Source: Shouchella lonarensis (GTDB lineage Bacteria > Bacillota > Bacilli > Bacillales > Bacillaceae_D). Taken from it: DNA of 64,000 nt. The position numbers were made by a program, and so were the translations under genes. The notes below the pieces were generated by a model. That model had not been told where the DNA came from and ran no database searches. It saw nothing but the letters and a program-made list of their open reading frames with translations. The DNA is taken from positions 1 to 64,000 of the forward strand of contig NZ_FMYM01000005.1 in the NCBI RefSeq assembly GCF_900096965.1, read 5' to 3'. This document shows positions 27,606 to 37,100 of the stretch, in pieces (position 1 is the first letter of the stretch; each line of letters begins with the position of its first letter).

Positions 27606-29027
27606 ATGGCTGAAAACTATGATCTTGTTATTGTCGGCGGCGGTACAGGTGGTTACGTCGCTGCCATTAAGGCTGCTCAATCAGGACTAAAAACAGCCCT
27701 TGTTGAGCGAGAAGGGCTTGGGGGCACATGTCTTCATCGTGGCTGTATTCCAAGTAAAGCGTTGCTGCGCAGTGCCGAAGTATTCCGTACCGCGAAAGAA
27801 GCGCGTGCTTTTGGCGTGAATGTTGGCGATGTTTCTGTGGATTTTGCGTCTGTCCAAAAGCGAAAAGACGATATCGTCACCAAATTAGCCACTGGCGTAC
27901 AATCATTAATGAAAAAAGGTAAAATTGATGTGTACAACGGAACAGGGCGATTACTAGGACCGTCCATTTTTTCTCCACTTCCAGGAACAGTCTCTGTTGA
28001 ATCGGGGCAAGGGGAAAATGATATGCTGATCGGTAAAAATGTGCTGATTGCCACGGGTTCATCCCCACGTGCATTACCAGGGCTACCTTTTGACGGAGAA
28101 TTCGTTTTAAGCTCAGATGACGCGCTTCGCTTACAAACGTTGCCATCATCGATTGTCATTGTTGGTGGAGGAGTAATCGGGATTGAATGGGCGTCGATGC
28201 TCGTTGATTTCGGTGTTGAGGTGACAGTCGTTGAATATGGCGCGCGTATTTTGCCAACTGCTGATGCGGACGTGTCAGTAGAAGTGATGCGACAGTTGAA
28301 AGAAAGAGGCGTGAAATTTTATACGAACGCCAGTTGCGATCCAGACGCGGTCGAGAAAAAGGATGGCAGCGTTCACGTGACCATCCAAACAAAGGATGCT
28401 ACGCTGCCACTAGCAGCAAGTAAATTACTCGTTTCAATTGGACGTATAGCGAATGTTACAGGTATTGGCCTCGAAAATACCGATATTGTCGTGGAAAATG
28501 GTTATATTGGTGTCAATGACTATTATCAAACAAAAGAATCGCACATTTATGCAATTGGTGACTGTATTGGCGGATTACAGCTTGCGCATGTTGCTTCGCA
28601 CGAGGGGCTAATTGCCGTAGCTCATATGGTCAATGAGTCACCTCAGCCATTACAGCTCGAGACTGTGCCGTCATGCATTTACAGCTTTCCAGAATCAGCG
28701 CAAGTAGGGTTGACAGAAGCGCAGGCAAAAGAGGCAGGTTATGAAGTGAAAATAGGGAAGTTCCCGTTTGCGGCAATTGGCAAAGCGCTCGTACAAGGGG
28801 AAACGGAAGGATTTGTGAAAGTCGTCGCAAATGCAAGCAATCAAGATGTACTCGGCGTTCATATTGTTGGTGCCCATGCGACAGAGCTCATTTCAGAAGC
28901 AGCGCTCGCCAAAGTACTTGATGCCGCACACTTTGAGGTTGGAGAAATGATTCATGCGCATCCGACGTTGGCTGAGGCAATTGGAGAAGCGGCGCTTGCT
29001 GTAGACGGACGCGCCATTCATATGTGA
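27606..29027 (+). CDS. lpdV: dihydrolipoamide dehydrogenase, E3 of the BKD complex
   Basis: Reoxidises the lipoyl group of BkdB with NAD. It is 473 aa. The FAD motif VIVGGGTGGYVAA lies at residues 8-20 and the redox disulfide GGTCLHRGCIPSK near 40. The NAD motif VIVGGGVIGIEWASM is near 185, and the C-terminal HAHPTLAEAIGEA supplies the catalytic His-Glu pair. It follows bcd directly; the ptb and buk genes found at this place in B. subtilis are absent. Confidence 0.95.
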   Translation: MAENYDLVIVGGGTGGYVAAIKAAQSGLKTALVEREGLGGTCLHRGCIPSKALLRSAEVFRTAKEARAFGVNVGDVSVDFASVQKRKDDIVTKLATGVQSLMKKGKIDVYNGTGRLLGPSIFSPLPGTVSVESGQGENDMLIGKNVLIATGSSPRALPGLPFDGEFVLSSDDALRLQTLPSSIVIVGGGVIGIEWASMLVDFGVEVTVVEYGARILPTADADVSVEVMRQLKERGVKFYTNASCDPDAVEKKDGSVHVTIQTKDATLPLAASKLLVSIGRIANVTGIGLENTDIVVENGYIGVNDYYQTKESHIYAIGDCIGGLQLAHVASHEGLIAVAHMVNESPQPLQLETVPSCIYSFPESAQVGLTEAQAKEAGYEVKIGKFPFAAIGKALVQGETEGFVKVVANASNQDVLGVHIVGAHATELISEAALAKVLDAAHFEVGEMIHAHPTLAEAIGEAALAVDGRAIHM

Positions 29028-29044
29028 GAAAAGGGGGAAACAAG

Positions 29045-30046
29045 GTGGTTGAAAAAAGACATGAAGCATTGCAGTTAACAGATGAGATGGTACGTGACAT
29101 GTATGAGACGATGTTGCTTGCACGGCGGATTGATGAGCGGATGTGGCTCTTGAATCGTGCGGGGAAAATTCCATTTGTTATTTCGTGTCAAGGACAAGAG
29201 GCTGCGCAAGTTGGAGCGGCTTTTGCGTTAAATCGCGATGAGGATTATGTTTTGCCTTATTATCGTGACATGGGTGTTGTGCTTGCTTTTGGCATGACGG
29301 CAAAAGACTTGATGTTATCGGGCTTTGCAAAAGCGGAAGATCCGAACTCAGGCGGCAGACAAATGCCCGGTCACTTTGGGCAAAAGAAAAACCGCATTGT
29401 CACAGGTTCATCACCGGTGACGACACAAGTGCCACATGCGGTTGGCATCGCCCTTGCCGCGCGTCTTGAACAAAAAAATATTGTTGCACTAACAACGTTT
29501 GGTGAAGGATCATCGAACCAAGGTGATTTCCATGAAGGCGCAAACTTCGCGAGTGTGCATAAGCTCCCTGTTATTTTCATGTGTGAAAACAATAAATACG
29601 CCATTAGTGTGCCGATCGAAAAACAACTGGCGTGCAAAAATGTCTCAGATCGGGCGATTGGCTATGGGATGCATGGCGTGACCGTTGATGGAAACGATCC
29701 ACTGGCCGTTTATGAAGCAGTTAAAGCTGCTGCTGAGCGCGGGCGCAAGGGTGAGGGGCCAACTTTAGTTGAGACAGTATCGTATCGTCTCACACCGCAT
29801 TCGAGTGACGATGATGACCGGGCGTATCGCACACGCGAAGAAGTCGACGCAGCAAAAGAGAAAGATGCGATCCATACGTTTGCCCGTTATTTATTGGAGA
29901 GTGGCACCGCGACAGAAGCGCAGTTAAAAGAGATGGATGAGCGGATTGCCAAGCTAGTCAATGAGGCAACAGAGTATGCGGAGAACGCGGCATATGCGGC
30001 GGTCGACACGCTTCATGCTCATGTGTATGATGAGGAGGCGAAATAA
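29045..30046 (+). CDS. bkdAA: 2-oxoisovalerate dehydrogenase E1 alpha
   Basis: TPP-dependent decarboxylase subunit of the branched-chain keto-acid dehydrogenase, 333 aa. The TPP-binding stretch GEGSSNQGDFHEGANFASV with the downstream CENNKYAISV lies near residues 155-190. The phosphorylation-loop equivalent YRLTPHSSDDD is near 250. The GTG at 29045 has GGGGG upstream. The branched-chain acyl-CoAs it yields can prime iso/anteiso fatty acids. Confidence 0.94.
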   Translation: MVEKRHEALQLTDEMVRDMYETMLLARRIDERMWLLNRAGKIPFVISCQGQEAAQVGAAFALNRDEDYVLPYYRDMGVVLAFGMTAKDLMLSGFAKAEDPNSGGRQMPGHFGQKKNRIVTGSSPVTTQVPHAVGIALAARLEQKNIVALTTFGEGSSNQGDFHEGANFASVHKLPVIFMCENNKYAISVPIEKQLACKNVSDRAIGYGMHGVTVDGNDPLAVYEAVKAAAERGRKGEGPTLVETVSYRLTPHSSDDDDRAYRTREEVDAAKEKDAIHTFARYLLESGTATEAQLKEMDERIAKLVNEATEYAENAAYAAVDTLHAHVYDEEAK

Positions 30047-31030
30047 ATGGCGGTCATATCTTATATTGAAGCAGTGACACAAGTATTGAAACAAGAGATG
30101 GAACGCGACGAGCGCGTGTTTGTGCTCGGTGAAGATGTTGGGAAACGGGGCGGCGTTTTCCGCGCTACCGATGGACTGTATGAGCAATTTGGCGAAGCGC
30201 GGGTCATTGATACCCCGCTTGCGGAATCGGCGATTGCAGGTGTGGGCATTGGCGCCGCGATGTACGGGATGCGTCCCGTCGCAGAAATGCAGTTTGCGGA
30301 CTTTATTATGCCAGCAGTCAATCAAATTGTGTCTGAAGCAGCGAAAATTCGCTACCGCTCTAACAACGATTGGACGTGTCCAATGACGATTCGTGCCCCG
30401 TACGGCGGTGGGATTCATGGCGCGTTATACCATTCGCAAAGTGTGGAAGCGATGTTTGCCAACACGCCCGGGCTAAAAATTGTGATGCCATCGACCCCTT
30501 ATGATGTAAAAGGACTCCTTGCTGCGTCGATCCGTTCTAATGACCCAGTGTTATTTTTCGAACATAAACGGGCGTACCGGTTAATTAAAGGCGAGGTACC
30601 AGAAGACGCTTATACAATTCCTATTGGTGAGGCCGATGTAAAGCGTGAAGGTGCCGATGTCACGGTCATTACGTACGGGCTTGCTGTTCACTTTGCTTTA
30701 CAAGCAGCTGAACGTCTAGAAAAAGATGGGATTGATACACACATTTTAGACTTAAGAACGGTTTATCCGCTTGATCAAGAAGCGATTATTGCCGCCGCGA
30801 AGAAAACAGGAAAAGTGTTGTTGGTGACAGAAGATAATAAAGAAGGTAGCATTATGAGCGAGGTCGCAGCCATTATTGCCGAGCATTGTTTATTTGATTT
30901 AGATGCACCAATTGAGCGCTTGGCCGGCCCGGATGTGCCGGCGATGCCATATGCACCAACGTTGGAAAAAGAGTTTATCATTAGTCCAGACAAAGTTGAA
31001 CGCGCGATTCGCGATTTGGCGGAGTTTTAA
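30047..31030 (+). CDS. bkdAB: 2-oxoisovalerate dehydrogenase E1 beta
   Basis: Second E1 subunit, 327 aa, transketolase type. VLGEDVGKRGGVFRAT and FIDTPLAESAIAGVGIGAAM-like elements (DTPLAESAIAG) lie near residues 28-70. The C-terminal transketolase domain begins near 200 (VTVITYGLAVHFAL). The ATG directly follows the bkdAA stop, so the two are translationally coupled. Confidence 0.95.
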   Translation: MAVISYIEAVTQVLKQEMERDERVFVLGEDVGKRGGVFRATDGLYEQFGEARVIDTPLAESAIAGVGIGAAMYGMRPVAEMQFADFIMPAVNQIVSEAAKIRYRSNNDWTCPMTIRAPYGGGIHGALYHSQSVEAMFANTPGLKIVMPSTPYDVKGLLAASIRSNDPVLFFEHKRAYRLIKGEVPEDAYTIPIGEADVKREGADVTVITYGLAVHFALQAAERLEKDGIDTHILDLRTVYPLDQEAIIAAAKKTGKVLLVTEDNKEGSIMSEVAAIIAEHCLFDLDAPIERLAGPDVPAMPYAPTLEKEFIISPDKVERAIRDLAEF

Positions 31031-31044
31031 GGGAGGAATGTATG

Positions 31045-32310
31045 ATGGCAACAACAATGTCCATGCCGCAATTAGGAGAGAGTGTGACCGAAGGAACGAT
31101 CAGCAAATGGCTCGTCCAGCCCGGCGATCATGTGAATAAATATGACCCGATTGCTGAAGTCATGACAGATAAAGTAAATGCTGAAATTCCTTCTTCTTAT
31201 ACAGGTGTCATTCGTGAGTTACTCGTTCAAGAAAATGATACGGTTTCCGTTGGGACCGATATTTGTTCAATTGATGAAGAAGGCGCTGGTGAAAAACAAG
31301 CGGCAACGCCGGAGAAGAAGGCAGCGCCAGTGCAGCAAGCAGCTGTGAATACAACATCTGACACATCACAAAAAGCGCGCTACTCACCGGCGGTGATGCG
31401 TCTTGCCCAAGAGCACGGGTTAGATTTACAGACAATGACGGGTACAGGGCGTGGTGGACGTATAACGCGTAAAGATGTAGAAGCAATTATCGCGACAGGT
31501 GGACAGACGGCGCCAGCAGCCGCCCCAGCATCTACAAGTGAACCGAAGGCAGCTACACCGAGTGCTGCCCCTGTTAGCGCGCCAGTGTCGATGGCAGCAG
31601 GTGACATTGAGATTCCTGTTCAAGGCGTGCGTAAAGCTATCGCCGCAAATATGGTGAAAAGCAAAACAGAAGCCCCGCACGCATGGACGATGGTCGAAGT
31701 TGATGTGACCAATCTTGTCAAATTACGTGATAAATTAAAAGGGGCATTCCGCAAACAAGAAGGGTATAACTTGACGTTCTTGCCGTTCTTTATGAAAGCG
31801 ACGGTCGAGGCATTAAAGCAATTCCCCCAAGTGAATGCAGCATGGCATGGCGATAAAATTATTCAAAAGAAAGATATCCATTTATCTATGGCAGTTGCAA
31901 CTGATGATGCGCTGTACGTACCGGTGATCCGGCATGCAGATGAGAAAACTATTAAAGGGCTAGCGCGCCATACACATGAACTCGCACAAAAAGTACGTAC
32001 CGGGAAATTAACGGGTGAAGACATGCAAGGCGGCACATTTACGATTAATAATACCGGATCTTTCGGTTCCATCATGTCACAACCCATCATTAATCAACCG
32101 CAAGCAGCGATTTTGTCAGTTGAGGCGATTGTGAAACGTCCGGTCGTGATGGAGACAGAAGCGGGCGATATGATCGCCATTCGCCACATGGTAAATTTAT
32201 GTTTGTCACTTGACCATCGTGTGTTAGACGGACTTGTTTGCGGACGCTTCTTAGCAGCAATGAAAGAGCGCCTGGAAAACATGAATGAAGACAATGTGAC
32301 GATTTATTAA
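31045..32310 (+). CDS. bkdB: branched-chain dihydrolipoamide acyltransferase, E2
   Basis: Lipoyl-carrying acyltransferase core of the BKD complex, about 421 aa. The lipoyl domain covers residues 1-78, with the lipoylated lysine in EVMTDKVNAEIPS. A peripheral subunit-binding domain lies near 112-148 (YSPAVMRLAQEHGLDL), followed by an Ala/Pro/Thr-rich linker. The catalytic domain ends with SLDHRVLDG (catalytic His). Two adjacent ATG codons are possible starts. Confidence 0.95.
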   Translation: MATTMSMPQLGESVTEGTISKWLVQPGDHVNKYDPIAEVMTDKVNAEIPSSYTGVIRELLVQENDTVSVGTDICSIDEEGAGEKQAATPEKKAAPVQQAAVNTTSDTSQKARYSPAVMRLAQEHGLDLQTMTGTGRGGRITRKDVEAIIATGGQTAPAAAPASTSEPKAATPSAAPVSAPVSMAAGDIEIPVQGVRKAIAANMVKSKTEAPHAWTMVEVDVTNLVKLRDKLKGAFRKQEGYNLTFLPFFMKATVEALKQFPQVNAAWHGDKIIQKKDIHLSMAVATDDALYVPVIRHADEKTIKGLARHTHELAQKVRTGKLTGEDMQGGTFTINNTGSFGSIMSQPIINQPQAAILSVEAIVKRPVVMETEAGDMIAIRHMVNLCLSLDHRVLDGLVCGRFLAAMKERLENMNEDNVTIY

Positions 32311-32317
32311 GCGACAG

Positions 32318-32356
32318 AGGCTTGTACCTGCGATTTGCAGTGCAAGTCTTTTTTTA
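32318..32356 (+). terminator. terminator of the bkd operon
   Basis: AGGCTTGTA pairs with TGCAAGTCT (wobbles allowed), with further pairing of CTGC with GCAG nearer the loop, followed by seven T. Confidence 0.75.
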
Positions 32357-32426
32357 GTGTGCCACAAAAAAGAATCTTTACGGTTTACAAGTGAGGAGAG
32401 ATGCGATATAATCAAACAGAGATAAA

Positions 32427-32441
32427 TCGTAATGATTACGA
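32427..32441. promoter_or_regulatory. Zur box
   Basis: TCGTAATGATTACGA is a perfect 7-1-7 palindrome and matches the Bacillus Zur operator consensus. It lies 14 bases before the lipoprotein start codon, where bound Zur would block transcription when zinc is plentiful. Confidence 0.88.
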
Positions 32442-32455
32442 ATAGGGAGGACGTC

Positions 32456-33430
32456 ATGAAAAAAAGCTTATTGATGATGGGTGTGGCACTCATATCGTTA
32501 TCTGCTTGTGCGGAGAAGACAAATAACGCAATTGAAACGAGCACCGTAGAAGATCCAGAAACGTTAAAGATTTATACAACCATCTTTCCTTTGGCTGACT
32601 GGACAAAACGCATTGGTGGAGAATTTGTAGAGGTTGAAGCCATGATTCCAGCAGGAGCAGATGCACATACGTATGAACTAACGGCACAACAGATGGTTGC
32701 AGTTGCGGATGCGGATGCATTTATTTATAACGGAGCGGGATTAGAAGGTTTTGCTGAGAAGATTATTGAGGCTGTATCTTCTCATGATGTAGAGGTGGTG
32801 GCAGCAATTGAAGGGATTGATTTGCTGGCAGCTACTCATGACCATCACGATCACCATGACCATGACCATGTTGAAGAGACGGACGCACATACCGATCACG
32901 ATGATCAAGATCCTCACGTATGGTTGGATCCAATTTTAGCGATGGACATGGCTAAAAATATAAAAGAAAAACTGATTACGCTTATGCCAGAACAAGAAAA
33001 TGTCTTTACGAAAAATTATGAGCAGCTTGTGATTGACTTTCAAACGTTGGACCAGTCGTTTACACAGCTAATGGAAAATGCTAAGCAAGATACGATGATG
33101 GTGTCGCATGCTGGCTATGGCTATTGGGAAGAACGCTATGGAATTAAGCAGCTGGGTATTGCTGGGATTTCATCAACAAGTGAGCCATCACAACGTGAGC
33201 TTGAGCAAACCGTTCGGATGGCAAAAGAGCGTGATTTGTCATATGTTCTCTTTGAACCAAACATTTCTGATCAAGTAACGGAAGTTGTTCGAAAAGAGTT
33301 AGAATTAGAATCGTTGCCGATCTATAATTTAGAAGGGTTAACTCCTGAGCAGGAAAAAGCCGGGGAAGACTACTTTTCTTTGATGAAACAAAACATTCAT
33401 ACATTACGCCAAGTGTTAGGGTCAGACTAA
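32456..33430 (+). CDS. znuA: zinc ABC transporter substrate-binding lipoprotein
   Basis: Captures Zn outside the membrane for an ABC importer. It is 324 aa. A lipoprotein signal peptide ends in the lipobox LSAC (Cys near residue 18). It has the family's His/Asp-rich flexible loop around residues 125-150 (DHHDHHDHDHV). Metal-site histidines follow in DAHTYEL, HVWLDP and SHAGYGY. The ATG at 32456 follows GGGAGG; an earlier in-frame ATG lies inside the Zur box and would not be used. The znuB/znuC genes are not adjacent. Confidence 0.92.
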   Translation: MKKSLLMMGVALISLSACAEKTNNAIETSTVEDPETLKIYTTIFPLADWTKRIGGEFVEVEAMIPAGADAHTYELTAQQMVAVADADAFIYNGAGLEGFAEKIIEAVSSHDVEVVAAIEGIDLLAATHDHHDHHDHDHVEETDAHTDHDDQDPHVWLDPILAMDMAKNIKEKLITLMPEQENVFTKNYEQLVIDFQTLDQSFTQLMENAKQDTMMVSHAGYGYWEERYGIKQLGIAGISSTSEPSQRELEQTVRMAKERDLSYVLFEPNISDQVTEVVRKELELESLPIYNLEGLTPEQEKAGEDYFSLMKQNIHTLRQVLGSD

Positions 33431-33456
33431 GAAGATGCGCATACATCTTCTTTTTT
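33429..33456 (+). terminator. terminator after znuA
   Basis: AAGAAGATG and CATCTTCTT form a 9-bp stem with a six-base loop and a T run. Confidence 0.85.
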
Positions 33457-33520
33457 CTTGACCACAAGAGGACAATTGGGTACACTAAATGTGATTTGGA
33501 AATAAAGGAGTGCACGCATC

Positions 33521-35032
33521 ATGCTGGTACATATTCGCGGGTTGAATTCTTCTTATGAGCATGCGCTCTTTCATTTGTTTTCTCTGTTTTATGAGCAAGT
33601 ACAGTTACAGTTTGTTGAGAAATTGGATGGTTTAACCCAAAATGCAACGCCATCATTAATGATGGATGTGCATATAACTGAAGACACGAAGGTGTCTCTC
33701 ACACTTACAACAAGTTCTGGACATGCACGCACGATGAAAGGTACCTATCCGCAGAGTAGTGTATATGATACTTCGGACATGAAAAAGAAGGAGAAGCGGA
33801 CAGTCCGTTTATTACTACTACGTTTGCTTGAAGCGTATACAGGAATTCATCAACCATGGGGCGTGCTTACAGGCATCCGACCAACCAAATTAATGCACCA
33901 AATGCGGCGGGCAGGTTTAACAAAAAAGGAGATTGAAACTGAATTGACTGAGGTATATGCTGTGTCAGAAGAGAAAATCTCCCTATTGTCACGTATTATG
34001 AAACGACAATTGTCTGTCTTACCTGATTTAGATACCCTTGACCGCGGGGTAAGTATTTATATTGGTATTCCATTTTGTCCGACAAAATGCGCCTATTGTA
34101 CATTCCCTGCTTATGCAATTAACGAGACGGATGGCTCAGTTGCTTCATTTCTTGAGGGACTACATTATGAAATGTCTGAAACGGGAGAGTGGTTGCGTAC
34201 CCGTAACATTGCCGTTACGACCATTTATTATGGTGGGGGTACACCGACAAGTATTACCGCAGAGGAAATGGATGCACTTTATGCCCATATGTATAAAGTT
34301 TTCCCGCATGCTGATCAGGTGCGCGAACTCACTGTAGAGGCAGGACGTCCAGATACAATTACCCCTGATAAACTTGAAGTGTTAAAAAAATACAATGTCG
34401 ATCGGATGAGCATTAATCCACAATCTTTTACGAATGAAACGCTAGAAGCAATTGGTCGACATCATTCTGTAGAAGAAACGATTGAAAAGTTCCAACTCGC
34501 AAAAACACACGGGATTGAAAATATTAATATGGATCTGATCATCGGCTTGCCAGGAGAAGGCATTGCCGAAATGGCACATACACTTGGTGAGACAGAGAAG
34601 CTTCAACCGACGTCATTGACGGTGCACACCCTCTCATTCAAACGAGCTTCAGATATGACAAAAAATCGGTCAAAGTATCAGGTTGCAGGACGGGAAGAAA
34701 TTAAAGAGATGATGGCGATGGCAAATGAGTGGATGACACGACACCATTACGAACCTTATTATTTGTACCGGCAAAAGAATATCCTTGGTAACTTAGAAAA
34801 TGTCGGCTATGCCTGTCCAGATCGAGAAAGTTTGTATAATATTATCATCATGGAAGAATGCCAAACCATCATTGGACTTGGATGCGGCGCAGCAAGCAAA
34901 TTTGTCAAGCCAGGAACAGGTAAGATCACGCGTTACGCCAATCCAAAGAACCCTCGCGCTTACCGAGAGAGTTATAAAGAATACACGATGAAAAAACTTA
35001 CTTTACTCAGTGAAACTTTTGATTTACGATAG
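33521..35032 (+). CDS. hemZ: radical SAM coproporphyrinogen III oxidase-like protein HemZ
   Basis: 503 aa, matching Bacillus HemZ in length. The radical SAM CX3CX2C motif is in PFCPTKCAYCTFPAY near residue 185. The SAM-binding GGGTPT is near 235, and the C-terminal HemN-type domain contains YRQKNILGNLENVGY. HemZ relatives are linked to anaerobic haem synthesis, though many HemN-like proteins have other activities. A single gene with its own GGAG site. Confidence 0.88.
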   Translation: MLVHIRGLNSSYEHALFHLFSLFYEQVQLQFVEKLDGLTQNATPSLMMDVHITEDTKVSLTLTTSSGHARTMKGTYPQSSVYDTSDMKKKEKRTVRLLLLRLLEAYTGIHQPWGVLTGIRPTKLMHQMRRAGLTKKEIETELTEVYAVSEEKISLLSRIMKRQLSVLPDLDTLDRGVSIYIGIPFCPTKCAYCTFPAYAINETDGSVASFLEGLHYEMSETGEWLRTRNIAVTTIYYGGGTPTSITAEEMDALYAHMYKVFPHADQVRELTVEAGRPDTITPDKLEVLKKYNVDRMSINPQSFTNETLEAIGRHHSVEETIEKFQLAKTHGIENINMDLIIGLPGEGIAEMAHTLGETEKLQPTSLTVHTLSFKRASDMTKNRSKYQVAGREEIKEMMAMANEWMTRHHYEPYYLYRQKNILGNLENVGYACPDRESLYNIIIMEECQTIIGLGCGAASKFVKPGTGKITRYANPKNPRAYRESYKEYTMKKLTLLSETFDLR

Positions 35033-35065
35033 AAGGACAAGATACAACAGTAGGAGGAAAATCAT

Positions 35066-35494
35066 ATGCAACAGTTTAACTTTTATATGAATGATGTCGT
35101 TCAAGGTGCTCGTGACGAGATGGTGACAGCAGGTTACATGCAACTAGAAACACCAGAAGCGGTAGATGAAGCATTATCTAAAGCAGGTACAACTTTGGTT
35201 ATGATTAACTCTGTTTGTGGCTGCGCCGGTGGGATTGCCCGTCCAGCAGCGGCGTACATGAAAAATTATGAAGTGCAACCAGACCGTTTTGCGACAGTCT
35301 TTGCAGGACAAGACAAAGAAGCGACTGCAAGAGCACGGGAGTATTTCAAAGGGTACGGTCCGTCGTCCCCATCTTTTGCACTTGTCAAGGACGGGGAAGT
35401 TCAAATGATGGTTGAACGTCATGAAATCGAAGGGCATGAACCAATTCAAGTCGTTCAAAAGCTTGAAAAAGCATTTGACACATATTGTAAGTAA
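35066..35494 (+). CDS. brxB: bacilliredoxin (YphP/YqiW family)
   Basis: A thioredoxin-fold protein of 142 aa that removes bacillithiol from S-bacillithiolated proteins. The CGC active site is in [14 protein letters not shown] near residues 50-60. [16 protein letters not shown] and [11 protein letters not shown] are family signatures. By remembered similarity it is closer to YqiW (BrxB) than to YphP (BrxA), and BrxB lies near the bkd genes in B. subtilis as well. ATG after GGAGG. Confidence 0.88.
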   Translation: MQQFNFYMNDVVQGARDEMVTAGYMQLETPEAVDEALSKAGTTLVMINSVCGCAGGIARPAAAYMKNYEVQPDRFATVFAGQDKEATARAREYFKGYGPSSPSFALVKDGEVQMMVERHEIEGHEPIQVVQKLEKAFDTYCK

Positions 35495-35559
35495 TCAGTC
35501 GATGAATGGCGTTGCCCTAGGGTGGTGCGCTATTAATAAAAATGAAGGAGACGTGTGGC

Positions 35560-35925
35560 ATGCAAGCACAATACAATAAAATTCAGCAGTTTTTAAATAT
35601 GGAAGAGGAAATTTCATTTAAAGACTTCCAAGCTTTTTATAAAGAGGTTGTGGACGAGCTAAGCACCATTCATCAAGGGATGGATGAAGAGACGCTCTGG
35701 AAAGCACTTTTTGTTGTTGAGAATATTATTTCCAATGCTGACGGTCGTGCAGAGGAAACGAAAGGCGCCGAGTCAAAAAAATATAGCAAAATGTCGCAAC
35801 GCCTCCAATTATATGCGAAAAACTTTGGGATTCGCCTAGGTGAAGCAGGTTATACAGAAGAAGACATTAATGAGCGGTTTAAGCAAATGTTTGCCGAGGG
35901 AGAAGAAACAATCGCTGCAAAATAG
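35560..35925 (+). CDS. hypothetical protein, 121 aa, helical
   Basis: Not recognised. A soluble, acidic, all-helical protein without cysteines or membrane segments. The ATG at 35560 follows GAAGGAGAC; the earlier ATG at 35542 lies within that ribosome site. It may be cotranscribed with the bacilliredoxin gene, 65 bases upstream. Confidence 0.68.
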   Translation: MQAQYNKIQQFLNMEEEISFKDFQAFYKEVVDELSTIHQGMDEETLWKALFVVENIISNADGRAEETKGAESKKYSKMSQRLQLYAKNFGIRLGEAGYTEEDINERFKQMFAEGEETIAAK

Positions 35926-35956
35926 TCATTGCAAGAAAAATAAGAGGAAGTTTCAA

Positions 35957-35985
35957 TTGACAACTTCCTCTACTTATCATATAAT
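35957..35985 (+). promoter_or_regulatory. consensus sigma-A promoter of tRNA-Arg(CCG)
   Basis: TTGACA, 17 bases, TATAAT: a perfect match to the vegetative consensus, 28 bases before the tRNA. The -35 lies in the loop of a preceding hairpin (AGAGGAAGTT/AACTTCCTCT). Confidence 0.9.
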
Positions 35986-36013
35986 CATAGATGTCGCTAG
36001 AAACTGACAGTAG

Positions 36014-36086
36014 GCGCCTATGGTGAAACAGGATATCACACGAGATTCCGGTTCTCGCGTTGTGGGTTCGATTCCTGCTAGGCGCG
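36014..36086 (+). tRNA. tRNA-Arg(CCG)
   Basis: Acceptor GCGCCTA/TAGGCGC; D stem GTGA/TCAC; anticodon stem CGAGA/TCTCG around loop TTCCGGT, giving CCG. CCA not encoded. A solitary gene reading the rare CGG codon. Confidence 0.92.
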
Positions 36087-36090
36087 TCAA

Positions 36091-36128
36091 AAAAGCAAGA
36101 GGTTCCTGTTGGAGCCTCTTGCTTTTTC
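36091..36128. terminator. terminator of tRNA-Arg, probably bidirectional
   Basis: AAAAGCAAGAGG and CCTCTTGCTTTT form a 12-bp stem with A and T flanks. It lies between tRNA-Arg and the convergent HAD gene. Confidence 0.9.
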
Positions 36129-36136
36129 TTTAGAGA

Positions 36137-36913
36137 TTAAGGTAACAACCCGACCAATTTTAGACCATGTACAATGCCATCATCATTCACATGCTTTGTG
36201 ACATAACGCGCTTGTTGTTTTACTTCATCTGGCGCATTTCCCATTGCGACACTGTGAGGGGAGAATGCGAGCATTTCAAGGTCGTTCAATCCATCGCCAA
36301 AAACGTAGATATCTTCTTGAGAAAACCCACTACGCTTCATATATTGTGCAATGCCGTTTGCTTTTGACCCGCCTTTAGGGAGCACATCCATTGCAAAAGG
36401 ATGCCAACGCACAAACGAAAACAATGGGAAGTGTCCAGTATATAAATGTTCTTCCTCCTGCGTACAGAAAAGCAACGCTTGATAAAGGTGGTTTGTTTCA
36501 AAATAGTTAGGGTCGTGGGAGGGTAAATCAACTTTAATGGATTGTATGCTTTCAATAATGTATGGATGGTCTATTTGATTTGCAGTAAATGTCTCCCCAC
36601 CCATAAAGACAAGGGGATGGTGATGTGTAGAAGCAAAACGCTCTAAGTCGCGAAATGCGGTAGCATCGAGGATATTCTCGTAAATCAACTCTCCTTTATA
36701 TACTACGTATTGTCCATTGAAACAAATGTAGGAATCAATCCCAAGCTCCGCGCGTAATTCTTGGAAAAAATAGGGCGCTCTTCCAGAGGCAATAGCAACT
36801 TCATGCCCTTTTTCTTTTAAAACACGAATCGCTTGCTTAGTGGAACGCGGGAGCTGTTTTTCATCGTCTAACAATGTCCCGTCAATGTCGAAGAAAATTA
36901 ATGCTTTTTTCAT
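36137..36913 (-). CDS. Cof-type HAD superfamily phosphatase
   Basis: 258 aa, a haloacid dehalogenase-type sugar-phosphate phosphatase. Motif I FFDIDGTLLDD (nucleophile Asp) lies near residue 8, motif II AIASGRAPYF near 42, and motif III/IV KANGIAQYM and VFGDGLNDLEML near 185-215. A C2-type cap lies between. The substrate is unknown. The ATG at 36913 follows AGAGGTGG; upstream residues in the open frame are not supported. Confidence 0.9.
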   Translation of the reverse strand: MKKALIFFDIDGTLLDDEKQLPRSTKQAIRVLKEKGHEVAIASGRAPYFFQELRAELGIDSYICFNGQYVVYKGELIYENILDATAFRDLERFASTHHHPLVFMGGETFTANQIDHPYIIESIQSIKVDLPSHDPNYFETNHLYQALLFCTQEEEHLYTGHFPLFSFVRWHPFAMDVLPKGGSKANGIAQYMKRSGFSQEDIYVFGDGLNDLEMLAFSPHSVAMGNAPDEVKQQARYVTKHVNDDGIVHGLKLVGLLP

Positions 36914-37100
36914 GGAACCACCTCTAAGTGTCTTTAATAAATGGTCGAATTCTACTCCCAAACTGTACCTTACTATAACAAATATGTCAATATTTGTTGA
37001 AACGACCATTTTGCTAAATCATACGGGCGTCCTATTTTTACAGTGACGACGGATCGTAGTATACTGGAAAGACATAAAGAACATCCAGGAGGAATGACTT

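Noticed and set aside
32432-32455. Upstream ATG extending the zinc lipoprotein
   Set aside because: It lies inside the Zur box and would put eight residues before a clear lipoprotein signal peptide; the ATG at 32456 has a proper ribosome site.
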